NCBI RefSeq assembly: GCF_900129805.1
Contig: NZ_FQWY01000008.1
Coordinates: 1-64,000 of the forward strand
From: Thermosyntropha lipolytica DSM 11003
Lineage (GTDB): Bacteria > Bacillota > Syntrophomonadia > Syntrophomonadales > Syntrophomonadaceae
Reading direction: 5' to 3'
DNA length: 64,000 bases
This document shows positions 17,888-27,257 of the stretch, piece by piece (positions within the stretch are counted from its first letter, which is position 1; the number at the start of each line of letters is the position of its first letter). Position numbers and translations under genes: made by a program. The notes beneath the pieces were generated by a model. That model worked only from the letters and a program-made list of their open reading frames with translations. It did no database searches and was not told the origin of the DNA.

Positions 17888-18468
17888 TTTCTCCCCTCCT
17901 GCATGGGCATTACTTTTACCTTATGAATAGGAACATCAAGTAAAGTAGCAGCCGCCCAGCTAAGATCCTCCCTAACTCTGGCATCACCTGCTCCTTCGGC
18001 TACTACTAAAACCCCGACGACTTCCGGATTTTTATGTTCTATAAGCAGAGCACTGCCGGCATTAACAGCTATGTCCTGAGCAATATTGGTTTCACTGGTA
18101 ACTTTTTTGCCTCCTCCACTATTCTCTTCATAATCTTTCTTCTCTTCCCTTACATTGGCCGCATAAGTTTTAACCCCATCTGAGCTCAAAGTTAAACTTA
18201 CATCCACCTTTCCTGCTCCTTCAATCTGGGAAAGTATAGAAGCTAATTCTTCTTCCATCTGAGCTTTTACTCCTTTTACATCTTCTTGCTGGTAAACAGG
18301 TTCCGGAGGGGATACCGCATCATGCTGCCCTATATCAGTAACCGGCCATATAAGAGCGAGAATCCCTATACATACTAAAATGACCAGCAGATACCTGCCT
18401 TTTCGCATCCATTCTTCCTTTATATTTGTTTCCCTGGTCTGAACACTTCGTACCCATTCACTAAGCAT
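17884..18468 (-). CDS. spoIIIAG: Stage III sporulation protein AG
   Basis: SpoIIIAG forms a large ring in the intermembrane space of the sporulation channel. The sequence has one membrane segment near residues 25-43, then a soluble ring-building domain with EEELASILSQIEGAGKVDVSLTL and the C-terminal PEVVGVLVVAEGAGDARVRED, both strongly typical. The 194 residues are usual. It touches spoIIIAF upstream and spoIIIAH downstream. Confidence 0.93.
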   Translation of the reverse strand: MLSEWVRSVQTRETNIKEEWMRKGRYLLVILVCIGILALIWPVTDIGQHDAVSPPEPVYQQEDVKGVKAQMEEELASILSQIEGAGKVDVSLTLSSDGVKTYAANVREEKKDYEENSGGGKKVTSETNIAQDIAVNAGSALLIEHKNPEVVGVLVVAEGAGDARVREDLSWAAATLLDVPIHKVKVMPMQEGRK

Positions 18469-19055
18469 TATGAACCCCCCTCAAATTCAATTTGTATGTA
18501 ATCTTCTGCTAGGCCATACAGATTTTGGATAATGCTGGTTATCTTCTTTTTTACTACTTCCTCATCAGCTTTATCCTTACGGCCATTATGCTGGCCAGCA
18601 AAAACCCCAGCTCTTGCTTTTTCCTCCGCTTCCCCTTTTCTAGACCTCACTATTATATGCACCTTTTCTAATCTTCCTTCATCACTTATATAAGCCCTGG
18701 TGGTTACATCTTCTACTTCGGGAAGCATTAAGGCAACCGCGCTTATCTGTCCCTGAATCTTTTCTCCTACCACTGTACTGCTTTGTTTTCTGATCTCTTC
18801 ATTTAAATTGTTCCCTTTAGCAAGTATTTCCCGGTTATCTATATATTTTTCAGTATAATCCCACATGCTCACCTTCACCTCCTGATTTTTAAAAATAAAA
18901 GTCAGAGCAGGATTTAATACCGATATGAGAATAAAGAGCCCTACGGTAAAACGTACAAAAGGCTTAAGCCTGCCTTCGGGAAGTAAAATCTCCAAAAAAC
19001 TAGTAAGAATTATAATCACCAGAATATTTTTTACTATACCTGCCAGTACCGACAT
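18468..19055 (-). CDS. spoIIIAF: Stage III sporulation protein AF
   Basis: SpoIIIAF is a mother-cell membrane protein of the SpoIIIA complex. Two hydrophobic segments occupy about the first 60 residues (VKNILVIIILTSFLEILLPEG and FVRFTVGLFILISVLNPAL), followed by a soluble domain. I place the start at the ATG at 19055 (MSVLAGIV, 195 residues), with GAGGGG upstream. The open frame extends to a TTG at 19094 that has no ribosome-binding site. Confidence 0.9.
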   Translation of the reverse strand: MSVLAGIVKNILVIIILTSFLEILLPEGRLKPFVRFTVGLFILISVLNPALTFIFKNQEVKVSMWDYTEKYIDNREILAKGNNLNEEIRKQSSTVVGEKIQGQISAVALMLPEVEDVTTRAYISDEGRLEKVHIIVRSRKGEAEEKARAGVFAGQHNGRKDKADEEVVKKKITSIIQNLYGLAEDYIQIEFEGGS

Positions 19056-19099
19056 ATCCCCCTGCCCCTCGTTCTTTATTAGTCCATAAAGCAAAAATC

Positions 19100-20296
19100 T
19101 TATCTTACCATAGCATAATTGGATAATGAAGCCACGATAACTATCATGATTAAAAACATCAAAGAAACAGCAGCTACCGCAGACATCATCAAAAACAGGT
19201 GGGCACTCATAATCTCCAGAATGGTAGCTGTACGTCCATCTCCTAAAGGCTCGGCTAAAGCAGAAGCAATTTTATATATAAGAGCTATAACAGCTATTTT
19301 TAGAACCGGAAATAAAACGATACCTAGTATAATAAGCACTCCATAAACAGTTACCGCCTGTTTTAAAAGCACTATATAGCCGGCTGCTACTTCCAGGGTA
19401 TCGGAAAACATTTTTCCTACCACGGGAATCGCATTATCAGTTATAAACTTGGTGGTGCGCAAAGTAACCTTATCTAAAACCGAAGCATAAAGTGCCTTTA
19501 AGGTAAATATGCCGACAAAAACGGTTAAAAACAAACCCAGAGCCAGCTGGGCCACCTGGGTAAAAAACTTGGCCATGCGGGCTACCTTAAGGCTATCCGT
19601 CATATTGTTAATCAGGTGCAAAAGAGCAGACATAATAATTAAGGGAAAAACTATGTTTTTTATAGCATTGGCAAAAAAACTGGTTGCTCCCATAACCAGG
19701 GGGAATATCATGACCGAAGTATTTATATTCCCCAGTCCAGCTACCAGAACAGCCATCTGGGGGAGCAGGCCCACCATGAAAGACACCATATTATTCACCG
19801 TTGTTAATCCTATATCTAAAACCAGCTTAAAAGACCCCAGAGCTATGGCGCAAAGAGCCAGAAAACAAGCCATATAAGCTATCTGTCCTATACCGGAAGC
19901 AAAAGAGGTCTGCAGGTTTATAAGCAAAGCTGATAAAACCGCCAAAAGCAAAAGTTTGCCCAAAAGTCCTGTATTAGCTTTTATTTCCTTAAACAAATAC
20001 CCGGTTATGCTGTTTATCAATTCCTTGTAATCAAACTTCCATTCCCCTTTAATAAAGGCTATTACCCAGTCTTTAACCGTTTTGTTTTCCAGATAAGAGT
20101 TTATTTCCCCATCAATCTTCTTTTTGTATTCCTCCAGCACAGTAAAATCTAAACTTTCTACCGCCTGGCTGACAGAAAAAACCTCGATATCAGCTTCAGA
20201 AGCACAGGCATTTCTATCCGGGCTTAAAAAGATAATACATAATAATATCCAGATAAAAACCGCTTTTTTAAGTAACCCCGCATACTCACCCAGCAA
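19100..20296 (-). CDS. spoIIIAE: Stage III sporulation protein AE
   Basis: SpoIIIAE is the largest membrane subunit of the SpoIIIA complex. A signal-like segment at residues 10-32 precedes a soluble stretch, then about seven or eight hydrophobic segments from residue 110 onward, including GYIVLLKQAVTVYGVLII. Start is TTG at 20296 with AGGAGG eight nt upstream. The length of 398 residues matches the family. Confidence 0.94.
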   Translation of the reverse strand: MLGEYAGLLKKAVFIWILLCIIFLSPDRNACASEADIEVFSVSQAVESLDFTVLEEYKKKIDGEINSYLENKTVKDWVIAFIKGEWKFDYKELINSITGYLFKEIKANTGLLGKLLLLAVLSALLINLQTSFASGIGQIAYMACFLALCAIALGSFKLVLDIGLTTVNNMVSFMVGLLPQMAVLVAGLGNINTSVMIFPLVMGATSFFANAIKNIVFPLIIMSALLHLINNMTDSLKVARMAKFFTQVAQLALGLFLTVFVGIFTLKALYASVLDKVTLRTTKFITDNAIPVVGKMFSDTLEVAAGYIVLLKQAVTVYGVLIILGIVLFPVLKIAVIALIYKIASALAEPLGDGRTATILEIMSAHLFLMMSAVAAVSLMFLIMIVIVASLSNYAMVR

Positions 20297-20349
20297 ACAA
20301 ATATCCTCCTCAATTAAAGCTTTTATATAAAGGTGTCATCATAAAACTT

Positions 20350-20739
20350 TTATTTAGGTATAAGCTCCATGAGAGATTCCAGGATGGCAATCATAATAGG
20401 AAGAGCTAAAACGGCTATGATAATCTTGGAAGCAAACTCTACCTTTTTGGCAACAGCCTGTTCCCCGGCATCCTGACATATGGCAGCCGCAAATTCACCC
20501 AGATAAGCAACACCGAGAATTTTTAAAATAGTGCCGAGAAAAAAATTATTGATTTCCGCCTTGCGGCTTATCTCCTGCATCACATCGATAATAGCGGACA
20601 TTTTTTCCATCATAAGCGTAAATATAACTACACTGAAAACTATGCTTAAAACTACAGCCATAACTGGTTTTTCCTGGCGCAGGATAAGGAGAAAGAGGGT
20701 AGTTATAAGGGCCAGTCCAACAATCCGGGCAATTTCCAA
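20350..20739 (-). CDS. spoIIIAD: Stage III sporulation protein AD
   Basis: This 129-residue membrane protein has hydrophobic segments at about residues 6-20, 26-44 and 103-124 and the family stretch FFLGTILKILGVAYLGEFAAAICQDAGE. SpoIIIAD and SpoIIIAC are related to export-apparatus subunits. It sits in the usual place between spoIIIAC and spoIIIAE. Confidence 0.94.
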   Translation of the reverse strand: MEIARIVGLALITTLFLLILRQEKPVMAVVLSIVFSVVIFTLMMEKMSAIIDVMQEISRKAEINNFFLGTILKILGVAYLGEFAAAICQDAGEQAVAKKVEFASKIIIAVLALPIMIAILESLMELIPK

Positions 20740-20788
20740 TCGTATCGCTCCTTTTCCTTTTTAATAGAAGTTAGAGCAGGGAACTGCT

Positions 20789-20983
20789 CTAAAGATTAAA
20801 AACAGAACGTACCACGGTAAAGAGCTGGTTCATCAGCTGAACTACTATTATAAGTACCACCACTACTCCGGCTAAAGTCAGCATCTCAGCCTGTTCTTCT
20901 TTTTTGGCCTGTTTTAGAACTATCGAAAGTACGGATATTAAAATACCGATACCCGCAATGCGAAAAATAATCTCAATATTCAT
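20789..20983 (-). CDS. spoIIIAC: Stage III sporulation protein AC
   Basis: The 64-residue protein has two membrane helices separated by a short charged loop (KQAKKEEQAE), and ends with QLFTVVRSVFNL. Size and pattern are those of SpoIIIAC. It lies between spoIIIAB and spoIIIAD with a typical AGGAGG site upstream. Confidence 0.95.
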   Translation of the reverse strand: MNIEIIFRIAGIGILISVLSIVLKQAKKEEQAEMLTLAGVVVVLIIVVQLMNQLFTVVRSVFNL

Positions 20984-21007
20984 ATAAAACCTCCTTATTC
21001 TATCGGT

Positions 21008-21532
21008 TTATATAAAAAGCAAAACCAGCAAAGCTCCCAAAATAAAACCTCCATATGACCATAACTTCCCCCCGGTTTGTGCTTCTTCCCGCGCTTTCTG
21101 TTCTATTATTTTCAGCTCTTCCTGCAGCAGGGCTAAAAATTTGTGCTGTTCATAAGTATCAGACATGCCTATTTGCATAGCTACCGTTTTTAAAAGTTCT
21201 ATATCCTCAGGCTTCAGGCTCGATATCTTCTGGAGTTCTTTAAGCCCAGTCATCCAGGCTTCGGCAGCCGTCACCCCTGCTTTTTTATCCAGCCTTTCGC
21301 TGCAGGCAAGAAAAAAACAGGATAAAGGAGGTGCACAAAAATAAGCTGTTTTCTTAAAAGCTGAGCTTAAAGGGGTATGCATGTAGGTAATCTCTTTTTC
21401 CAGGAAATTTAAAGCCAGGCGCAAATTTTTAAGCTCTTCAACTCTTTGCGCCAGCCTTCTGGCCCCCATTAACCCCCATAAACCTGAGCCGGCTATAACT
21501 AATACTATGCCCGCTGCTTTCAGCCACCCCAT
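21008..21532 (-). CDS. spoIIIAB: Stage III sporulation protein AB
   Basis: The 174-residue protein has an N-terminal and a C-terminal membrane segment with a helical cytoplasmic core, including LNFLEKEITYMHTPLSSAFKK and LGMSDTYEQHKFL-type sequence. The family resembles type II secretion/pilus F-type platform proteins in being near the SpoIIIAA ATPase. It overlaps spoIIIAA by one base. Confidence 0.94.
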   Translation of the reverse strand: MGWLKAAGIVLVIAGSGLWGLMGARRLAQRVEELKNLRLALNFLEKEITYMHTPLSSAFKKTAYFCAPPLSCFFLACSERLDKKAGVTAAEAWMTGLKELQKISSLKPEDIELLKTVAMQIGMSDTYEQHKFLALLQEELKIIEQKAREEAQTGGKLWSYGGFILGALLVLLFI

Positions 21533-22491
21533 CAGTCATCCCACCTGTAAACTGCTTCTACCGTACCAGGTCCCTGGCGTCTGGAAAGCACTACTCCCCG
21601 GCCAAAGCTTTTCGACTTTAAAAGCTCTTTAAATAAAACTCTTCTTTCCAGTTCCTCAATATTACGGGCATGAACAGTAGCAATAACTGCTACCCCGGCA
21701 TTAATACATTCATATATAGAGGCTATATCTTCTTCCCTTCCTATTTCATCAGTAACTATTACTTCCGGGGATAGAGAGCGTATAGCCATCATCATCCCCA
21801 AAGCTTTGGGGCAGGCATCCAATACATCAGTCCTTACTCCCACTTCTAACTGGGGAACCCCTTGATAACATCCTGCTATTTCCGATCTTTCATCAATTAT
21901 GACTACATTATGGGGAAAAGGGATATGGATACCGTCGGCTATCATACGGGCTAAATCCCTTAAAATAGTAGTTTTTCCACAGCGCGGAGGAGAAATAAGC
22001 AAGGTGTTTACTATCTGGCCGTTCTTGTCTATAAGATAAGGAAGAAGCCCTTTCGCACATCCTTTAATCTCCCGGGCCACCCGAAAACAAATACTGGAAA
22101 AATTTTTGAGTATACATATATTATTTCCTTTGTAAACTACCTGTCCGGCCAGTCCTACTCTATGACCGCCGGGAATAGTTATAAACCCCTTTTTTATATC
22201 TTCCTCAAAAGCATAGAGGGAATTATCACTTATAGAAGCAATACTGCGATATATATCTTCTCCCTCCACCACATAAGCATCATCCAGGCGAGTCGTTATT
22301 TCCCCCCTGCGGTTTATCGTGTAATCTCTGTCCCCTATCTTTAAAATAAGCGGGCTTTTTATTCTCAGTCTTATCTCCTCCAGACCGGCAAAAAACTTAT
22401 CATCCTTACCCCAGAGGAGCTTTGCTATACCAGGAGCAAGATAGGGCAATATTTCGCGTTTAATTATCCGGGCATCTTTTTCTTCTCTCAT
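21532..22491 (-). CDS. spoIIIAA: Stage III sporulation ATPase SpoIIIAA
   Basis: SpoIIIAA is the secretion-type ATPase of the SpoIIIA channel. The Walker A motif is PPRCGKTT and the Walker B region is VVIIDERSEI, followed by VIVTDEIGREED. I choose the ATG at 22491 (MREEKDARII), with GAGGTGG eight nt upstream, giving 319 residues. The frame is open to 22566, which would add a hydrophobic stretch unlike the family. It is the first gene of the complete spoIIIAA-AH operon. Confidence 0.94.
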   Translation of the reverse strand: MREEKDARIIKREILPYLAPGIAKLLWGKDDKFFAGLEEIRLRIKSPLILKIGDRDYTINRRGEITTRLDDAYVVEGEDIYRSIASISDNSLYAFEEDIKKGFITIPGGHRVGLAGQVVYKGNNICILKNFSSICFRVAREIKGCAKGLLPYLIDKNGQIVNTLLISPPRCGKTTILRDLARMIADGIHIPFPHNVVIIDERSEIAGCYQGVPQLEVGVRTDVLDACPKALGMMMAIRSLSPEVIVTDEIGREEDIASIYECINAGVAVIATVHARNIEELERRVLFKELLKSKSFGRGVVLSRRQGPGTVEAVYRWDD

Positions 22492-22578
22492 CTCTTTCAC
22501 CACCTCTGCTCTAAATAAATATTGGAGAAAGGCGCAAATTATTCCATGTAATATACCCGGCATCATTTTTAAGCAGGC

Positions 22579-22611
22579 AAAAAAAAAAACAGACTGCTTT
22601 TACCCAGTCTG
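22579..22611 (-). terminator. Strong terminator of the sugar cluster
   Basis: CAGACTG and CAGTCTG form a perfect 7-bp stem (22590-22596 with 22605-22611) with an 8-nt loop, followed on the minus strand by eleven T. It lies 28 nt past the stop of the GT-C-like gene and separates that operon from spoIIIA. Confidence 0.9.
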
Positions 22612-22638
22612 GTTTCCCCAAAGCCTAAAGGCAAATTA

Positions 22639-24615
22639 TCATTTTATGACCTTAAATATAACTACTTCGCTGTTTTCAAAACACTTAACTAACAAACCTT
22701 CCCCCTTAAACCTTAATCTCTGTCTCGCTTTTTTATCAACTATAAGATAATCCACATCATACTTGTGTATGATGCGGGCAGCAGTTTTCTCATCACGGGT
22801 GAAGTACAGCAAGGTCATATCTGCATACCTCTTTTCCGCTTCTTTTTGCCGCTCAAGGGACATATACTGCCATCCTTCCACCAGGATGCGCCTCTCGCTA
22901 AAGGCAGAATAATAAAAAAACCTTGCATTATCCGGAGTCAGCAAAAAGGCACGGCGGGCAGCTATAACCGCATCTTTTTCCGTATGGTCCCGCAAAAAAA
23001 CCAGGCCTTCATAAAGCCCTTCCGTCAAAGGCTTACTGCTTAAAGCTGCCAGCTTACCATTTATTCTGGCAGTGTCATTAACCATACCTATGGTGTCCGC
23101 AAAAGATATAAATAGTAAAATCATGACTATAAACCTGAGCGTCCTGCCTTTTTCCCCTTTTACGGTTTTATAAATATAGGCTGATGCCATAAGATTAAGG
23201 CATATATAGCCTACAAATAAAAAATAATACTGGGAGGTTCCGCGATAGCTCAACAAATAAGCAGGTATAAAGCTTACCAGGATCGTAGCTGCCAGGAAGA
23301 AGCGGTCAGGAGATAGGCTTTTATTTTTTATAAGCTCCTTTATCCCATCAACATAAGCCAGGAGTCGGAAACTGAAGAACAGCAACAGATATACCGGTAT
23401 AAAAAAGATCACCATCCATACAGTATCTAGCTTAAAAATTTGCTCATATACTTTATAAATATGAGTATTGTAAACTATCTCCAGGGGAAACAGCTTTATC
23501 CCTTCCCCCCCTGGAGTTAGGCCATATATGTAAAAATAAACAGCGAAAAAAATAACCAGGCTGCCTGAGCATAAGATAACAGTCTTCTTAAGACCAGACT
23601 TATCCTTCCCCAGCATATAATAAGCACAGGTTAAAGCTAATCCAGCAAATATTACCGGAAAAAAGCTGCCTTTAGCTCCACTTAAAACCCCGGTGAGGAT
23701 CAGAAGTAAAAAAAGGCTGCCTTCATCTTTTAAATAGGCTTTCAGCTCGATGAGAAAGAAAAGACACACAAGGGAAGCTAGCAAAAAAGTAGGGCTAAAA
23801 AAGAGGTTTTTCAAAAAGATATTATAAGGGTGGGAAAGTAAAGCGGTACCGGCTGTTAGAAAAACAGCTGCACTTATAAGACCTATCTCTTTTCGGCCAT
23901 ACCACCTGCTGCCTGCAAAGTAGGCTCCGAGCATACATAAGTACAGTAAAAAAGGAACCACCAGCCGGAAAAACAGAACTGGTATGGAAATACCGGTAAG
24001 ATAAGAAAAAAAAGCGGTTAAAACATAGAAAAATATATGATAGTGAAAAGGAAAACCAGCCAGCCTGGGATCCTGGGGAGGCCAGTGGTTTAAAATTTCG
24101 GCTATATTTCCTATATGCCAGGGATAGTCTACACTGTAAATAATATCACCCTGTCCAGGTAAAAGATTAGGGCTAAAATATATTTTGGCGGTTAAAACTA
24201 AAAGCCCCATTAAAAGCAGGAGCCAGCCTGCCTCATACTTATCTAAAGGTTTAGACAAAAGCCGGGTGCATAAAGCAACATCTTTTCTCAACCAGGAACT
24301 GCTAATATACCTTAAAACGAGCAGAGCAAAAAAGAAATACAAAAAAGGCTTAATCTGGAGAGCCGCAAAAGCTATATAGCAAAATATGTCCAGAGCTATG
24401 CCCACTACCAGAGCTAAGGCCAGTTTATACCAGCCTCTATAGTGATCATGAGCTATGACATTTACCAGAAGCAAGCCGGGTATAAAGGCAGCCAGAAAAA
24501 CCGCCACAGCAAATTTTAAAATATCACTGCCGGCTACACCGTAAAAATTTAATACCAGCACATTTAAAGCTAACCACAAGATGACTGCTATTTTGCCCTG
24601 TATCTTCGGTTTCAT
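22639..24615 (-). CDS. Large polytopic membrane protein, GT-C glycosyltransferase-like
   Basis: The 658-residue protein has about a dozen hydrophobic segments up to residue 500, then a soluble C-terminal domain of about 140 residues (EGLYEGLVFLRDHTEKDAVIAARR and DVDYLIVDKKARQRL). This layout, with a long first outside loop rich in Asp, Pro and His, is that of GT-C transferases that use polyprenyl-phosphate sugars. No named family was recognised. The start is the ATG at 24615 with GAGGAAG upstream; the frame runs open to 24690 inside the ABC ATPase gene. The place behind a DPM/ArnC-like GT2 suggests that it transfers the lipid-linked sugar outside the membrane. That role is inferred. Confidence 0.7.
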   Translation of the reverse strand: MKPKIQGKIAVILWLALNVLVLNFYGVAGSDILKFAVAVFLAAFIPGLLLVNVIAHDHYRGWYKLALALVVGIALDIFCYIAFAALQIKPFLYFFFALLVLRYISSSWLRKDVALCTRLLSKPLDKYEAGWLLLLMGLLVLTAKIYFSPNLLPGQGDIIYSVDYPWHIGNIAEILNHWPPQDPRLAGFPFHYHIFFYVLTAFFSYLTGISIPVLFFRLVVPFLLYLCMLGAYFAGSRWYGRKEIGLISAAVFLTAGTALLSHPYNIFLKNLFFSPTFLLASLVCLFFLIELKAYLKDEGSLFLLLILTGVLSGAKGSFFPVIFAGLALTCAYYMLGKDKSGLKKTVILCSGSLVIFFAVYFYIYGLTPGGEGIKLFPLEIVYNTHIYKVYEQIFKLDTVWMVIFFIPVYLLLFFSFRLLAYVDGIKELIKNKSLSPDRFFLAATILVSFIPAYLLSYRGTSQYYFLFVGYICLNLMASAYIYKTVKGEKGRTLRFIVMILLFISFADTIGMVNDTARINGKLAALSSKPLTEGLYEGLVFLRDHTEKDAVIAARRAFLLTPDNARFFYYSAFSERRILVEGWQYMSLERQKEAEKRYADMTLLYFTRDEKTAARIIHKYDVDYLIVDKKARQRLRFKGEGLLVKCFENSEVVIFKVIK

Positions 24616-24616
24616 C

Positions 24617-25384
24617 TTAGTTCTTCCTCTTTTCTGCCTGCCATCTTGAACTGCGTACCTGTTCGTATAAAAAATCCCACATCCGGGCAAAACCCGGCAT
24701 ACCAGGGCGGCGGGGACGCTGCAGCTTATTTTCCACGATCATTTTTATATCTCCATCTTCAGTCATCACCAGTATGCGATCTGCCAGGATAATAGCTTCA
24801 TCCACCGCATGGGTCACAAAAATCACCGTCGGTTTTAAAGAGTTCCATATTCGCAAAAGCTCCTCCTGCAGTATCTCCCTATTTTGCGCATCCAGGCTGG
24901 CAAAAGGTTCATCGAGAAGAAGAATCTGCGGCTGTAAAGCCAGTGCCCGGGCCAGAGCTGCCCTCTGTTTCATCCCTCCGGAAAGCTGGTGTGGATAATA
25001 GTTTTCATAACCTTTCAAGCCTACCATTTCTATATAAAAATCAGCCCTCTCCCGGCGCTCACCGCGTGCCATGCCGTTTATCTTAAGCGGATATTCGACA
25101 TTTCCTCTTACCGTCTGCCAGGCAAAAAGCTGGTCAAAAGTTTGAAAAACCATAATGCGGTCAGGTCCGGGACCTGTTATTTCTTCCCCCTGGAGCAGAA
25201 TCCTGCCGCCAGATACCTTCTCATAACCGCCGATCATGCGCAAAAGGGTAGTTTTTCCACAGCCCGAAGGCCCTAAAATACAGAAAAATTCTCCTTGGCT
25301 CACCTGAAAGCTTATACCTTTCAGCACTTCATGCCGAAAATTCTCCCGGAGATAAACTTTTACCACCTCTTGCAGTTCCAGCAT
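24617..25384 (-). CDS. ABC transporter ATPase, nitrate/sulfonate/taurine (SsuB/TauB) type
   Basis: All ATPase motifs are present: Walker A GPSGCGKTT, Q-loop, signature LSGGMKQR, Walker B LLLDEPFASLD and switch His in FVTHAVDEAI. The closest type by eye is the SsuB/TauB/NrtD group. I prefer the ATG at 25384 (MLELQEVVKVYL), which has AGGAGG nine nt upstream; the frame is open to 25417. It follows the permease and substrate-binding genes, giving a complete importer. Confidence 0.92.
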   Translation of the reverse strand: MLELQEVVKVYLRENFRHEVLKGISFQVSQGEFFCILGPSGCGKTTLLRMIGGYEKVSGGRILLQGEEITGPGPDRIMVFQTFDQLFAWQTVRGNVEYPLKINGMARGERRERADFYIEMVGLKGYENYYPHQLSGGMKQRAALARALALQPQILLLDEPFASLDAQNREILQEELLRIWNSLKPTVIFVTHAVDEAIILADRILVMTEDGDIKMIVENKLQRPRRPGMPGFARMWDFLYEQVRSSRWQAEKRKN

Positions 25385-25401
25385 CCCACCTGGCCTCCTG
25401 T

Positions 25402-26187
25402 TTATACCATTCCCCATTTTTTTATCGTCATCTTTTCTAAAATATTAAAAAACAATTCTTCCACCAGTATACCTATAATAACAATAGCCAGCAGAGCAGC
25501 AAAAGTACCGGCTATGTCGAAATAATACCGGGTCATATAAATATGCCAGCCCAACCCACCTGCTGTACCTGAAGCCGCCCCAAAAACCATCTCCGCGGCA
25601 ATTACTGCCCTCCAGGCCCTGGCCCATCCGATTTTCAGCCCGGATATAAAATAGGGCAGAGAACTAGGCAGGATCACTCCCCCTAAAAGCCTTATCCCTT
25701 TTAAGCCAAAGCTTCGTCCCAGCTCAAGGTAAATTGAGGGTACCGATCTAAAACCAGTCTTTAAATTTACTACCATAGGCCAGATAACCGAATGGAGTAT
25801 GATAAAAAGTATGCTGGTCTCCCCTATGCCAAACCAGAGAATAGCTACCGGCAGCAAGGCTATACCCGGCAGAGGATGTAAAATAGAATTCAAAACATCT
25901 ACCAGATCTTCTACCCAACGGGAAGATACAGCACCAAAGCTCAAAACTACTGTTATAGCCAGAGATAAAAAAAGTCCTTTCAGGATAAGCTGCAGGGAAT
26001 AACAGGTTTTTTCCAGCAAAAGGCCATCTGTAAGCTCCTGCCAAAAAACCAGCAATATCTTGGAAAAAGGCGGAAACAGGGTAGGTTCAAAAATCCCGCT
26101 CCGGGAGATTAACTCCCAGAGCAGAAGCAAAAGCAAAAGCCAAAATAATTTACTTAAAAGCCGGTTGGCAAACATCCGCTTCGCCAA
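25402..26187 (-). CDS. ABC transporter permease, SsuC/TauC type
   Basis: The 261-residue permease has about six membrane segments and the cytoplasmic EAA-type loop ELGRSFGLKGIRLLGGVILP near residue 155, which contacts the ATPase. The start is a TTG or the ATG four codons later. It lies directly behind the substrate-binding protein gene and overlaps the open frame of the ATPase gene. Confidence 0.92.
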   Translation of the reverse strand: MAKRMFANRLLSKLFWLLLLLLLWELISRSGIFEPTLFPPFSKILLVFWQELTDGLLLEKTCYSLQLILKGLFLSLAITVVLSFGAVSSRWVEDLVDVLNSILHPLPGIALLPVAILWFGIGETSILFIILHSVIWPMVVNLKTGFRSVPSIYLELGRSFGLKGIRLLGGVILPSSLPYFISGLKIGWARAWRAVIAAEMVFGAASGTAGGLGWHIYMTRYYFDIAGTFAALLAIVIIGILVEELFFNILEKMTIKKWGMV

Positions 26188-26189
26188 AT

Positions 26190-27245
26190 CTATTCACCTT
26201 TTCCCCACTGCAGTTTTTCAATAGCTGACATTTCTCCGTAACGTTTGCCAATAGCTGCCTGGACATTGGCAAAAGCTATATCGCTTATACTGGCCGGCAT
26301 TTTTTCAATATAACCCGCCTCTTTCATAAACCGGGCAAAAGCCATTATGCCGTAAGGAGTAGAGCAATAATTAGTCCCTTCCCAGGTTATATATTCATAA
26401 ACTTTTTCCGGACTCAGATTGTACTTGGGAGCCAGAATAGAAGCTGCTTCTTCTGGCTGGCTATTTATAAAGGCTACTGCTTCATTAAAAGCAGCGATAA
26501 AAGCTGCATAAGCAGCCGGATTACCATCATGGAACTTTTCGGTGGCTACCCCGAAAATAAATGTATATTCACCACCAAAAGCTTCTTCTCCGGTCAGCAC
26601 TTTTTTCAGCCCCGGGTCAGCCAGTTCTTCAAAAAGATAGGGAGGAGAAGCAAAATGAGCTGCGATATCTTTTTTGGCTTTTAAGGCGGTTGCCGCATCA
26701 GGATGCGTAAGGGAAATCATGTTATTATCCAGAGCCCTGGCATCTCCCAGTTCCCTCTTGGCTGCCATGGAAAGCAGAATATGCTGAATGCTGGCTACGG
26801 CTGGAGTAGCGATTTTATCTTCCACACCAAAATCTTTAAGGCTTCTTATATTTTCCTTGTAAGTCATAAGAGCCAGAGGCTGGCTGCAAGAAGCAGTTGC
26901 TATCTTCCATTTTACCCCCTTATCCCATCCGATAAGAAACGGAGATATCCCCATAAACCCTACATCTACCTGGCCAGCTACCATAGCCTCTCTGATTTCA
27001 GGACCAGTTCCCATCTGTTTCCACTCCACCTCTACCCCAGGCAGATATTTTTCCACAAGCTTTTTTTCTTCCATTATCTGCAGGGGAGCATAACCTAACC
27101 CATACTGGGTAGCAATTGTTATTTTGGAGGCTGTCCTGTCAGGTAAAACAGCATTTTCAGGATTTTTTTGCTGACATCCAGCCAGCAAAGCAACGGTTAA
27201 AAAAATCATGAGGGTTAAAACAGCTAAAGCCTTTTTCTGGTGCAT
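26190..27245 (-). CDS. NMT1/SsuA-like substrate-binding lipoprotein
   Basis: A lipoprotein signal with lipobox LLAGC (Cys24) directs it to the outer face of the membrane. The mature part resembles periplasmic binding proteins of the NMT1/THI5/SsuA group (ITIATQYGLGYAPLQI, GQVDVGFMG, PEEAASILAPKYNLSPE). Such proteins bind sulfonates, nitrate-type ligands, or pyrimidine precursors; the ligand cannot be read from the sequence. It begins the ABC part of the cluster, 12 nt behind the ATP-grasp gene. Confidence 0.88.
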   Translation of the reverse strand: MHQKKALAVLTLMIFLTVALLAGCQQKNPENAVLPDRTASKITIATQYGLGYAPLQIMEEKKLVEKYLPGVEVEWKQMGTGPEIREAMVAGQVDVGFMGISPFLIGWDKGVKWKIATASCSQPLALMTYKENIRSLKDFGVEDKIATPAVASIQHILLSMAAKRELGDARALDNNMISLTHPDAATALKAKKDIAAHFASPPYLFEELADPGLKKVLTGEEAFGGEYTFIFGVATEKFHDGNPAAYAAFIAAFNEAVAFINSQPEEAASILAPKYNLSPEKVYEYITWEGTNYCSTPYGIMAFARFMKEAGYIEKMPASISDIAFANVQAAIGKRYGEMSAIEKLQWGKGE

Positions 27246-27257
27246 TTTTTCTCCTCC